Source: an uncultured Planctomycetaceae bacterium (lineage in GTDB: Bacteria; Planctomycetota; Planctomycetia; Pirellulales; UBA1268). Taken from it: a stretch of DNA of 5,663 bases. Shown here in pieces: positions 1 to 5,663 of this stretch (the first letter of the stretch is position 1; each line of letters starts with the position of its first letter). The translations under genes were made by a program, and so were the position numbers. The notes under the pieces were generated by a model. The model made no database searches and was not told where the DNA came from. It saw only the letters and a list, made by a program, of their open reading frames with translations. Where the stretch lies: positions 1-5,663 of the forward strand of contig CAISKG010000267.1 in NCBI GenBank assembly GCA_903885855.1, written 5' to 3'.

Positions 1-1117
<1,117 letters not shown>

Positions 1118-1177
1118 GGCTGGGGGCGCCCGTGGGACGCCCGGGCGGTGGGCCGGGGGGATGCGGGGGCGGGCCGA

Positions 1178-1210
1178 CGCCGGATCGGCGCCGGATCAAC
1201 GCCGTATCGG
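1178..1210. repeat. Three 11-bp-phased direct repeats
   Basis: Three consecutive units begin at 1178, 1189 and 1200: CGCCGGATCGG, CGCCGGATCAA and CGCCGTATCGG. The core CGCCGGATC is identical in the first two and has one change in the third. The 11-bp step is close to one helical turn, so the same face of the DNA would be presented three times, as in arrays of regulator binding sites. The repeats lie 50 to 82 bp before the glutaredoxin-like start and 61 to 93 bp before the kinase start. The repeat is seen directly; an operator function is inference, and chance duplication in GC-rich DNA is possible. Confidence 0.7.
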
Positions 1211-1230
1211 CACGAGCCGGTTCCGTCGTG

Positions 1231-1244
1231 CCCCGGGCCCGGGG
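1231..1244. repeat. 14-bp perfect palindrome CCCCGGGCCCGGGG
   Basis: The 14 bases equal their own reverse complement. The palindrome ends 15 bp before the GTG of the glutaredoxin-like gene, where a dimeric regulator or an mRNA structure could affect initiation. It consists only of G and C, and such palindromes arise readily in this composition. Confidence 0.55.
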
Positions 1245-1259
1245 TATCGTACCGGAATC

Positions 1260-1499
1260 GTGGACGTGCTGCTCTATTCCCGGCGCGGATGCCATCTCTG
1301 CGAGGCCGCGGAGGAGGCGGTCGCCGATCTCCTCCCGGGGGCACGCGTGGTGGAGGTGGCCGGCGATCCCGAACTCGAGCGGGCGTTCGGCACGCGGGTG
1401 CCGGTGCTCGTCATCGGGGGGCGCGAGGTGGCGGCGGGGCGGATCGACGCCGCGGCGCTCGCCGCCGCCCTCGCCCGCGGGGTCACAGACCCAGATTGA
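1260..1499 (+). CDS. Glutaredoxin-like (thioredoxin-fold) thiol redox protein
   Basis: A 79-residue protein matching the small glutaredoxin-like families (DUF836/Glrx-like, NrdH-like) in length and pattern. Residues 1-7 form the first strand (VDVLLYS, with Val1 read as Met). The redox motif is Cys-His-Leu-Cys in RRGCHLCEAAEE, residues 11-14. The cis-proline element TRVPVLVIGG lies near 46-55, followed by a short C-terminal helix rich in Ala. It likely reduces disulfides or mixed thiols in the cytoplasm; the partner is unknown. The start is GTG at 1260, because the first strand begins there and no other plausible start lies between it and the motif. GGAA lies only 2 bases before it, too close for a normal ribosome binding site. 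The last 17 bp overlap the 3' end of the HAD gene on the other strand. Fold and motif are clear; subfamily less so. Confidence 0.87.
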   Translation: MDVLLYSRRGCHLCEAAEEAVADLLPGARVVEVAGDPELERAFGTRVPVLVIGGREVAAGRIDAAALAAALARGVTDPD

Positions 1500-2112
1500 T
1501 CCCGCGCCGCGCGATCCGGTCGGCCAGGTCGGGGGCCGACACGAACACCTCGGCCTGCCAGCCGGCCTCGCGGGCGGCGGCCACGTTCTCCGCCAGATCG
1601 TCGACGAACAGGATCTCCTCCGGCGGCACCCCCGCCCGCGCGGCCGCGATGTCGTAGATGGCGCGGTCTGGCTTGGCCGCCCGCACCTCGTGCGAGAGGA
1701 CGATCTCCGCGAAGCGCCCCGGGAGAATGGCGAAGCGGCGGCGCAGCAGGTGCTCCCAGTGGGGGGCGCAGGTGTTGGAGAGGATCCCCGTGCGGACGCG
1801 CGCCTTCTCCAGGGCGCCGATCACCGGGAGGATCGGCACGTTGAGGGTAAACATGTCGCTGGCGGCGTCGGCAAGGCGGGCCGGGTCGCTCGTGGAGCCG
1901 GTCGCCGCGCCGAACTGGGCGTGGAACTCCCCCCAGTCGATCGCCCCGCTCTCGAGCCGACGCTGCAAGCCGCCGTCCATCATCGCCTCGAGCGCCGCGT
2001 CGGGGGTGATGCCGGCCACGGCCGCCATCTGCCGTGCGGCGACGCCCCGGTCGAACAGCGCGATCACGTTGCCGAGGTCGAAGTAGACGAAGCGCGGGGG
2101 GCGGGATGCCAT
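1483..2112 (-). CDS. HAD-superfamily hydrolase, YihX-like phosphatase
   Basis: A 209-residue cytoplasmic hydrolase of HAD subfamily IA, probably a phosphatase on a small phosphorylated metabolite. The motifs are in order: motif I YFDLGNVIALFD with nucleophile Asp12; an alpha-helical cap at about 20-90; motif II ILSNT with Ser112; motif III AAKPDRAIYD with Lys147; motif IV ILFVDDLAENV with Asp171 and Asp172, followed by the usual AAAREAGW. The FDLGNV form, with Gly two residues after the nucleophile, and the LSNT and KP..IY elements resemble E. coli YihX (alpha-D-glucose-1-phosphate phosphatase), recalled rather than aligned here. Substrate cannot be assigned. ATG 2112 places the nucleophile at the expected distance from the N-terminus; the frame stays open far upstream, but only antisense to ilvD. 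No Shine-Dalgarno is present. It is divergent from ilvD and convergent with the glutaredoxin-like gene. Confidence 0.93.
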   Translation of the reverse strand: MASRPPRFVYFDLGNVIALFDRGVAARQMAAVAGITPDAALEAMMDGGLQRRLESGAIDWGEFHAQFGAATGSTSDPARLADAASDMFTLNVPILPVIGALEKARVRTGILSNTCAPHWEHLLRRRFAILPGRFAEIVLSHEVRAAKPDRAIYDIAAARAGVPPEEILFVDDLAENVAAAREAGWQAEVFVSAPDLADRIARRGINLGL

Positions 2113-2130
2113 GGCTGGGGGGCGGCGTGC

Positions 2131-2159
2131 TTTGCGGGGATGGGAAAGCCGATTATTCT
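2131..2159 (+). promoter_or_regulatory. Candidate sigma70-type promoter for ilvD
   Basis: In the 117-bp divergent gap before ilvD, the only AT-richer patch is GATTATTCT near 2151. TATTCT (2154-2159) matches the -10 consensus at 4 of 6 positions. TTGCGG (2132-2137) matches the -35 at only 3 of 6, with a 16-bp spacer. Transcription would begin near 2166 and give a leader of about 64 bases. No leader peptide, T-box or attenuator is evident in this leader. Weak evidence. Confidence 0.3.
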
Positions 2160-2229
2160 GCCCGCAGCCGCCGGTTCCGGGCCAGCCCGGGCCGGCGCCG
2201 AGGCCCCGCCACCGCACCGGAACCCCGTC

Positions 2230-3912
2230 ATGGCCATCAACCGCTACAGCGCCCGCATCACCCAGCCCCGGGCCCAGGGAGCGTCGCAGGCGATGCTCCT
2301 GGGCACCGGCCTCACGCCGGCCGACCTCGACAAGGCCCAGGTCGGCATCGCGAGCATGTGGTACGACGGCAACACCTGCAACATGCACCTCGGCGATCTC
2401 GCCGCCTCCGTCAAGGAGGGGGTCGGTGCCGCCGGCATGGTGGGGATGCGCTTCAACACCATCGGCGTCAGCGACGGGATCTCGATGGGCACCGACGGGA
2501 TGAGCTTCTCGCTCCCCTCGCGCGACGTCATCGCCGATTCGATCGAGACCGTCATGCAGGCGCAGTGGTACGACGCCCTGGTGGCGATCCCCGGCTGCGA
2601 CAAGAACATGCCCGGCTGCCTGATCGCGATGGGGCGCCTGAACCGGCCGTCGCTGATGGTCTACGGCGGCACGATCCGGGCCGGCCATCTCGCCGACGGC
2701 ACGCCGCTGGACATCGTCTCCGCCTTCCAGTGCTACGGCGAGTACGTCGCCGGGCGCATCGACGACTCCCGCCGGGCGAGCATCGTCCGCCAGGCCTGCC
2801 CGGGCGCCGGGGCCTGCGGCGGCATGTACACCGCCAACACCATGGCCACGGCGATCGAGGCCCTGGGGATGTCGCTGCCCGACAGCGCGAGCATCCCGGC
2901 GGTCGATCCGGCCAAGTTCGACGAGTGCCGCCGGGCCGGCGCGGCGGTGCGCAACCTCCTGGAACGCGACATCAAGCCGCGCGACGTGATGACGCGCCGT
3001 GCCTTCGAGAACGCGATGGTGGTGACGATGGCCCTGGGGGGCTCGACGAACGCCGTGCTCCACCTCATCGCCATGGCCCGCGCCGTGGACGTGCGCCTGT
3101 CGCCGGCGGATTTCCAGGCGGTCGCGCGGCGCGTGCCCTACGTGGCCGACCTCAAGCCCAGCGGCCGCTACGTGCAGGAGGACCTCCACGCCGTCGGCGG
3201 CACCAGCGGCTTCATGAAATACATGCTCGACGAGGGCTTCCTCGACGGCGACTGCCTCACCTGCACCGGCAAGACGCTCGCCGAGAACCTCGCCTCGAGC
3301 AAGGGGCTCGCGCCCGGGCAGAAGGTGATCCACCCGGTGGGCCAGCCGATCAAGGCCACCGGCCACATCACGATCCTCGAGGGCAACCTCGCCCCCGGCA
3401 GCGCCGTCGGGAAGATCACCGGCAAGGAGGGCTCGCGCTTCGAGGGGCCGGCGCGGGTCTTCGACAGCGAGGAGGCGATGCTCGCGGCGCTCGAGCAGGG
3501 GCGGATCCGCCGCGGCGACGTGATCGTGATCCGCTACGAGGGGCCGAAGGGGGGGCCGGGGATGCCGGAGATGCTCACCCCGACCTCCGCGCTGATGGGG
3601 GCGGGAATGGGCAACGACGTGGCCCTGATCACCGACGGCCGTTTCTCGGGCGGCTCGCACGGCTTCATCGTGGGGCACGTGGTGCCGGAGGCCCAGGAGG
3701 GGGGGCCGATCGCGCTGGTGCAGGACGGCGACCGGATCGTGATCGACGGCGACAGCGGTCGCCTCGACGTGGGGCTCTCCGACGAGGAGCTCGCCGCCCG
3801 GCGACGCGCCTGGACGGCCCCGCCGCTGAAGTGCACGCGCGGCGTGCTGGCGAAGTACGTGCGCGTGGTGGCGCCGGCGAGCGAGGGCTGCGTCACCGAC
3901 GAGGCCCCTTGA
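2230..3912 (+). CDS. ilvD: Dihydroxy-acid dehydratase IlvD
   Basis: Dehydrates 2,3-dihydroxy-3-methylbutanoate and 2,3-dihydroxy-3-methylpentanoate to the keto acids, the step before transamination in valine and isoleucine synthesis (the valine branch also feeds leucine and pantothenate). The protein has 560 residues, the usual family length. Three cysteines sit at the iron-sulfur ligand positions: Cys50 in NTCNMHL, Cys123 in GCDKNMPGC and Cys196 in CPGAGACGGMYTANTM. Asp82 in GVSDGISMG and Asp124-Lys125 in CDKN fit the Mg site with carbamylated lysine known from the family. The active-site serine motif GRFSGGSHGFIVGH includes Ser473 and Ser476. The pattern suggests the more oxygen-tolerant [2Fe-2S] class, an inference. 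ATG 2230 gives a normal N-terminus (MAINRYSARI); the open frame continues upstream only as GC-rich readthrough. GGAA seven bases before the start could be a weak ribosome binding site. No other ilv or leu gene is adjacent. Confidence 0.98.
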   Translation: MAINRYSARITQPRAQGASQAMLLGTGLTPADLDKAQVGIASMWYDGNTCNMHLGDLAASVKEGVGAAGMVGMRFNTIGVSDGISMGTDGMSFSLPSRDVIADSIETVMQAQWYDALVAIPGCDKNMPGCLIAMGRLNRPSLMVYGGTIRAGHLADGTPLDIVSAFQCYGEYVAGRIDDSRRASIVRQACPGAGACGGMYTANTMATAIEALGMSLPDSASIPAVDPAKFDECRRAGAAVRNLLERDIKPRDVMTRRAFENAMVVTMALGGSTNAVLHLIAMARAVDVRLSPADFQAVARRVPYVADLKPSGRYVQEDLHAVGGTSGFMKYMLDEGFLDGDCLTCTGKTLAENLASSKGLAPGQKVIHPVGQPIKATGHITILEGNLAPGSAVGKITGKEGSRFEGPARVFDSEEAMLAALEQGRIRRGDVIVIRYEGPKGGPGMPEMLTPTSALMGAGMGNDVALITDGRFSGGSHGFIVGHVVPEAQEGGPIALVQDGDRIVIDGDSGRLDVGLSDEELAARRRAWTAPPLKCTRGVLAKYVRVVAPASEGCVTDEAP

Positions 3913-3920
3913 CGCCGGCT

Positions 3921-3965
3921 GGTTCCCGTTCCCCGTCGGGGCGTGCGCCCGGTCCGTCGGGAACC
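3921..3965. terminator. Nested hairpin between convergent genes, possible bidirectional terminator
   Basis: An 8-bp perfect stem, GGTTCCCG (3921-3928) with CGGGAACC (3958-3965), encloses a second hairpin CCCC-GTC-GGGG (3931-3941). It begins 9 bases after the ilvD stop and lies downstream of the lipoprotein gene on the other strand, where a terminator for both units is expected. No T-run follows on either strand, so it does not fit the classical intrinsic terminator. It may instead protect the 3' end or work with Rho. The remainder of 3966-4045 holds no gene. Confidence 0.4.
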
Positions 3966-4007
3966 CGCGGAAGTCACCGTCGTCCGGCGACATCGGAGAC
4001 TTCGGGA

Positions 4008-4019
4008 CGCGACGTCGCG
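4008..4019. repeat. 12-bp perfect palindrome CGCGACGTCGCG
   Basis: Perfectly self-complementary 12-mer in the gap between ilvD and the lipoprotein gene, 27 bp past the lipoprotein stop in its reading direction. It could be a weak hairpin or a protein site, or simply chance in GC-rich DNA. No matching copy is seen elsewhere in the window. Confidence 0.4.
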
Positions 4020-4045
4020 GAGGTTCACCCCCTGGACGGCGTCGT

Positions 4046-4495
4046 TCAGCGCGACAGCTCGAAATCGATCGACGATCCCCCTTCGTCCACGGTTGCCTCC
4101 AGCGGCGACGTGGCGCTGGTGCCGAACCGCTCGGGGAGCGGCCGGCCATCCAGGGTGCGCAGCCAGTCGGTCACCCGGGCCTGATCCTCCCGAATGTCGT
4201 CCGGGACCGGCCCCTCCGACACCGTCACCCGGTGCTTGCCGACCACCGCCCCGGGTCCCCGCGCCGACACCAGCACGAAACGCCCCATCTGGTCGGTCGT
4301 GCCCTCGGAAATCCATTCCGGCGCGATTCCCCGCTCCGCCGGCATGAACCGCACGAGCACGTGTGCAAGCGGTTTGCCCGCATGCGTCACGGTGCCCGAC
4401 GCCGGAGCCAGGACCGGATCCCGCTTCCAGCCGCAGCCCCCAAGCAGCGTCAGTGCCAGGAACGCGACTCCGCTCGCCAATCGTGTCCGGCTCAC
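4046..4495 (-). CDS. Small lipoprotein with transthyretin/carboxypeptidase-regulatory-like fold, partner of DUF1559 protein
   Basis: A 149-residue predicted lipoprotein. The N-terminus has basic residues (Arg3, Arg5), a hydrophobic core and a lipobox Leu-Gly-Gly-Cys at 18-21, so Cys21 would be lipidated after signal peptidase II cleavage. The mature part looks like one beta-sandwich domain: SGTVTHAGKPLAHVLVRFMP (33-52), then GTTDQMGRFVL (65-75) and GAVVGKHRVTV (82-92). The end, with PERFGT..TSPLEATV (121-136) and a final FEL, follows the pattern P-x-x-Y/F...TSPL...V...F-x-L that I associate with planctomycete lipoproteins beside DUF1559 genes. Function is unknown; no catalytic residues are evident. 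The start is GTG at 4495, whose last two bases fall in the TGA of the upstream DUF1559 gene (GTGA), so translation is probably coupled. No in-frame start further upstream would keep the signal peptide at the N-terminus. Confidence 0.88.
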   Translation of the reverse strand: MSRTRLASGVAFLALTLLGGCGWKRDPVLAPASGTVTHAGKPLAHVLVRFMPAERGIAPEWISEGTTDQMGRFVLVSARGPGAVVGKHRVTVSEGPVPDDIREDQARVTDWLRTLDGRPLPERFGTSATSPLEATVDEGGSSIDFELSR

Positions 4496-5484
4496 TCCAC
4501 GCCCCCGGGCTGGCCGTCATTGGGGCGCATGATCCGTTGGAGGACCGGCAGGTCGGCGGTGTCCACGAGTGTCACGAAGCGCACCGATCCGTCGGCGAAG
4601 ACCATGTTCGCACCACCCGGATGTTGGCTGCCGAAGGCGTTCTGGCGGTCGTCGGTCGCGCTGGAGAAGGAGGCCGTCACCATGCTGGAAAGGCGGTAAT
4701 TGACCGGAACCCAAGCGCTGCACAAGACGTCCTGAATGGCGTTGAAGTTGGCCCATGCCCAGCCCCGCATGTTCGGCAGTTTCTGCTCTCCCCCGACGAT
4801 CCAGTTCGGCTCGAAGCTGTTGCGCTCTCCGACGAGCACCGTCTGGCTCGTGCCGTCGAGCACGTCGCGGAGTCGAACGTTGCTGTTCACCTGAAACATC
4901 CCGTCGCAGGTGGCGTTCGTGTAGAACCAGCAGCGGGATCCGGCGTTGCCCATGTAGCTGTTGACACCGAAGTAGTAGGTGGTCCCGCCGGTGGCGTACG
5001 TGATGGGATTCTTGGGGACGTAGTCACTCGGGCAGATGAAGGCGGGCACGTTCGTGGCGCCCACCGACGTCGGGCCGTTGCAGTTGCCGTATTCGCGGGT
5101 CTTGAAATCGACCCGGGCTGCAAGGTTTCCCTCTTCCAGCATCGTAAACGTGTACATCAACCAGGAGCCCCATTGCCCGGCGAACGGCGGCTTGCCCATC
5201 TTGCCGCTGGTGTGGAGCGAGTTGCTGGGGAACAGCATCCCGCTGGTCGTCCCGACGGGAATGTTGACGCCGGGCGGGAATCGATTCTTCGCGTCGTGGA
5301 AATTGATGAGCGCCAGCCCGATCTGCTTGAGATTGTTGGTGCACTGCATCCGGCGGGCGGCCTCGCGCGCCGCGTTGACGGCTGGCAGGAGGAGGCCGAC
5401 CAGCGTCCCGATGATGGCGATGACGACGAGCAGTTCCACGAGGGTGAAGGCTCGCCGCGTCGTGGTCGAAGGTGTGGGTGGCAT
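4492..5484 (-). CDS. DUF1559 protein with prepilin-type N-terminus and H-X9-DG motif
   Basis: A 330-residue member of the large DUF1559 family (PF07596) greatly expanded in planctomycetes. It starts with a short basic leader and a type IV prepilin-like signal, RRAFTLVELLVVIAIIG: probable cleavage between Ala12 and Phe13, Glu17 at mature position 5, and a hydrophobic helix to about residue 33. The signature LLPAVNAAREAARRMQCTNN (32-51) and LKQIGLALINFHD...FPPG follow, then FICPSD in the middle. The C-terminal HPGGANMVFADG carries the H-X9-DG motif, His288 to Asp298-Gly299. The protein is expected to be processed like a pseudopilin and exposed at the envelope; its role is not established. Leader position -1 is Ala rather than the commoner Gly. 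Local base composition is lower in GC than in ilvD (34 of 60 bases at 4681-4740 against 41 of 60 at 3001-3060). It is first in a two-gene unit with the lipoprotein. Confidence 0.96.
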   Translation of the reverse strand: MPPTPSTTTRRAFTLVELLVVIAIIGTLVGLLLPAVNAAREAARRMQCTNNLKQIGLALINFHDAKNRFPPGVNIPVGTTSGMLFPSNSLHTSGKMGKPPFAGQWGSWLMYTFTMLEEGNLAARVDFKTREYGNCNGPTSVGATNVPAFICPSDYVPKNPITYATGGTTYYFGVNSYMGNAGSRCWFYTNATCDGMFQVNSNVRLRDVLDGTSQTVLVGERNSFEPNWIVGGEQKLPNMRGWAWANFNAIQDVLCSAWVPVNYRLSSMVTASFSSATDDRQNAFGSQHPGGANMVFADGSVRFVTLVDTADLPVLQRIMRPNDGQPGGVE

Positions 5485-5490
5485 GTGGAG

Positions 5491-5496
5491 TCTTCC
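5491..5496 (-). promoter_or_regulatory. Ribosome binding site of the DUF1559 gene
   Basis: GGAAGA on the minus strand lies 6 bases before the ATG at 5484. It is the best Shine-Dalgarno-like sequence in the window and supports that start codon, which also gives the normal short prepilin leader. Confidence 0.6.
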
Positions 5497-5540
5497 GTGA
5501 TCGGGAAACAGACGCCGAACCGTGTCGTCACGGGTTTTTC

Positions 5541-5569
5541 ACCATACGAAACGCCGGTCAGCGAGTGAC
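5541..5569 (-). promoter_or_regulatory. Weak promoter candidate for the DUF1559-lipoprotein unit
   Basis: On the minus strand, GTCACT (5569-5564) and TATGGT (5546-5541) are 17 bp apart and match the -35 and -10 consensus at 3 and 4 of 6 positions. Transcription would start about 50 bases before the ATG. One arm of a perfect 7-bp inverted repeat, CATACGA 5543-5549 with TCGTATG 5586-5592, overlaps the -10. Low confidence. Confidence 0.22.
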
Positions 5570-5663
5570 GAAAGCCGCGTGAGAATCGTATGAGCATGCC
5601 GGCCCGCCGGACGTGAGCGGTGCGGCGATTGGACGTCGCGATCCCGCGATCCCGCGGCACACG

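Larger units (their letters stand above)
1118..1259. promoter_or_regulatory. Divergent intergenic region between kinase and glutaredoxin-like gene
   Basis: This 142-bp gap must hold the start signals of both flanking genes, since they are transcribed away from each other. No convincing -35/-10 pair is visible on either strand; the stretch is almost entirely G and C. It contains three direct repeats in 11-bp phase and a perfect 14-bp palindrome, listed separately. A regulatory role is inferred only from position. Confidence 0.5.
5485..5663. other. Upstream region of the DUF1559 unit, no gene seen
   Basis: These 179 bp to the right edge show no convincing coding region on either strand; the open frame here on the minus strand is out of frame with DUF1559 and has no recognisable motif. 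The region holds the ribosome binding site, a weak promoter candidate, a 7-bp inverted repeat, and a duplicated 8-mer GCGATCCC at 5638-5653. The far end may belong to the next gene's flank. Confidence 0.5.

Noticed and set aside
1132..2229. The ilvD reading frame is open for 366 codons upstream of the ATG at 2230.
   Set aside because: The upstream translation is Gly/Arg/Ala-rich without motifs, crosses the glutaredoxin-like gene and the whole HAD gene, and the ATG at 2230 gives the normal IlvD N-terminus and length.
2166..2229. Possible attenuator or T-box in the ilvD leader.
   Set aside because: The leader before ATG 2230 shows no run of Val/Ile/Leu codons in a short ORF, no terminator with T-run and no T-box consensus.
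2113..4149. Long minus-strand open frame of 679 codons, antisense to ilvD and in frame with the HAD gene.
   Set aside because: It mirrors ilvD codons (His/Arg/Ala/Val-rich, no domain), as expected opposite a gene with GC-rich third positions. The HAD domain begins only at 2112.
2034..4184. 716-codon plus-strand open frame overlapping ilvD.
   Set aside because: Extremely Arg/Pro/Gly-rich shadow of ilvD in another frame, no recognisable motif.
4363..5568. 401-codon plus-strand open frame opposite the DUF1559 gene.
   Set aside because: Shadow of a clear DUF1559 gene whose signatures run along the opposite strand.
5638..5653. Tandem duplicate of GCGATCCC near the right edge.
   Set aside because: Only two short copies, cut off from context by the window end; not enough to call a repeat element or CRISPR.

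Overview
The window most likely comes from a planctomycete. It is strongly GC-rich. It carries a DUF1559 prepilin-like protein with a C-terminal H-X9-DG motif, a small lipoprotein of the kind often encoded beside such proteins, and a Ser/Thr kinase with the N-terminal segment and GxGGMSSVYLAEH-type glycine loop typical of that phylum. Shine-Dalgarno sequences are weak or absent before most of the genes, which also fits. This assignment is inferred from family distribution; there is no rRNA or other phylogenetic marker here.

Layout: (1) 1-1117, minus strand: Ser/Thr protein kinase, C-terminus cut by the window edge. (2) 1118-1259: divergent intergenic region with three 11-bp-phased direct repeats and a 14-bp GC palindrome. 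(3) 1260-1499, plus: small glutaredoxin-like protein with a CHLC motif. Its 3' end overlaps that of the next gene by 17 bp, tail to tail. (4) 1483-2112, minus: HAD-superfamily hydrolase of the YihX type. (5) 2113-2229: divergent promoter region. (6) 2230-3912, plus: dihydroxy-acid dehydratase IlvD, complete, probably of the [2Fe-2S] class. (7) 3913-4045: convergent intergenic region with a nested hairpin. (8) 4046-4495 and 4492-5484, minus: a two-gene unit read from right to left, DUF1559 first and then the lipoprotein, overlapping in a GTGA. (9) 5485-5663: upstream region of that unit, with a usable ribosome binding site and a weak promoter candidate.

The genes do not form one pathway. Transcription alternates as minus, plus, minus, plus, minus, so there are up to five units. 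The only clear operon is DUF1559-lipoprotein, both predicted to act at the cell envelope. IlvD is a housekeeping branched-chain amino-acid enzyme. The kinase, glutaredoxin-like protein and HAD hydrolase are single genes without an assignable substrate. I see no mobile element, CRISPR array, phage gene or RNA gene. The least described parts are the coupled DUF1559/lipoprotein pair, the phased repeats between kinase and glutaredoxin, and a 12-base sequence shared by two start sites.
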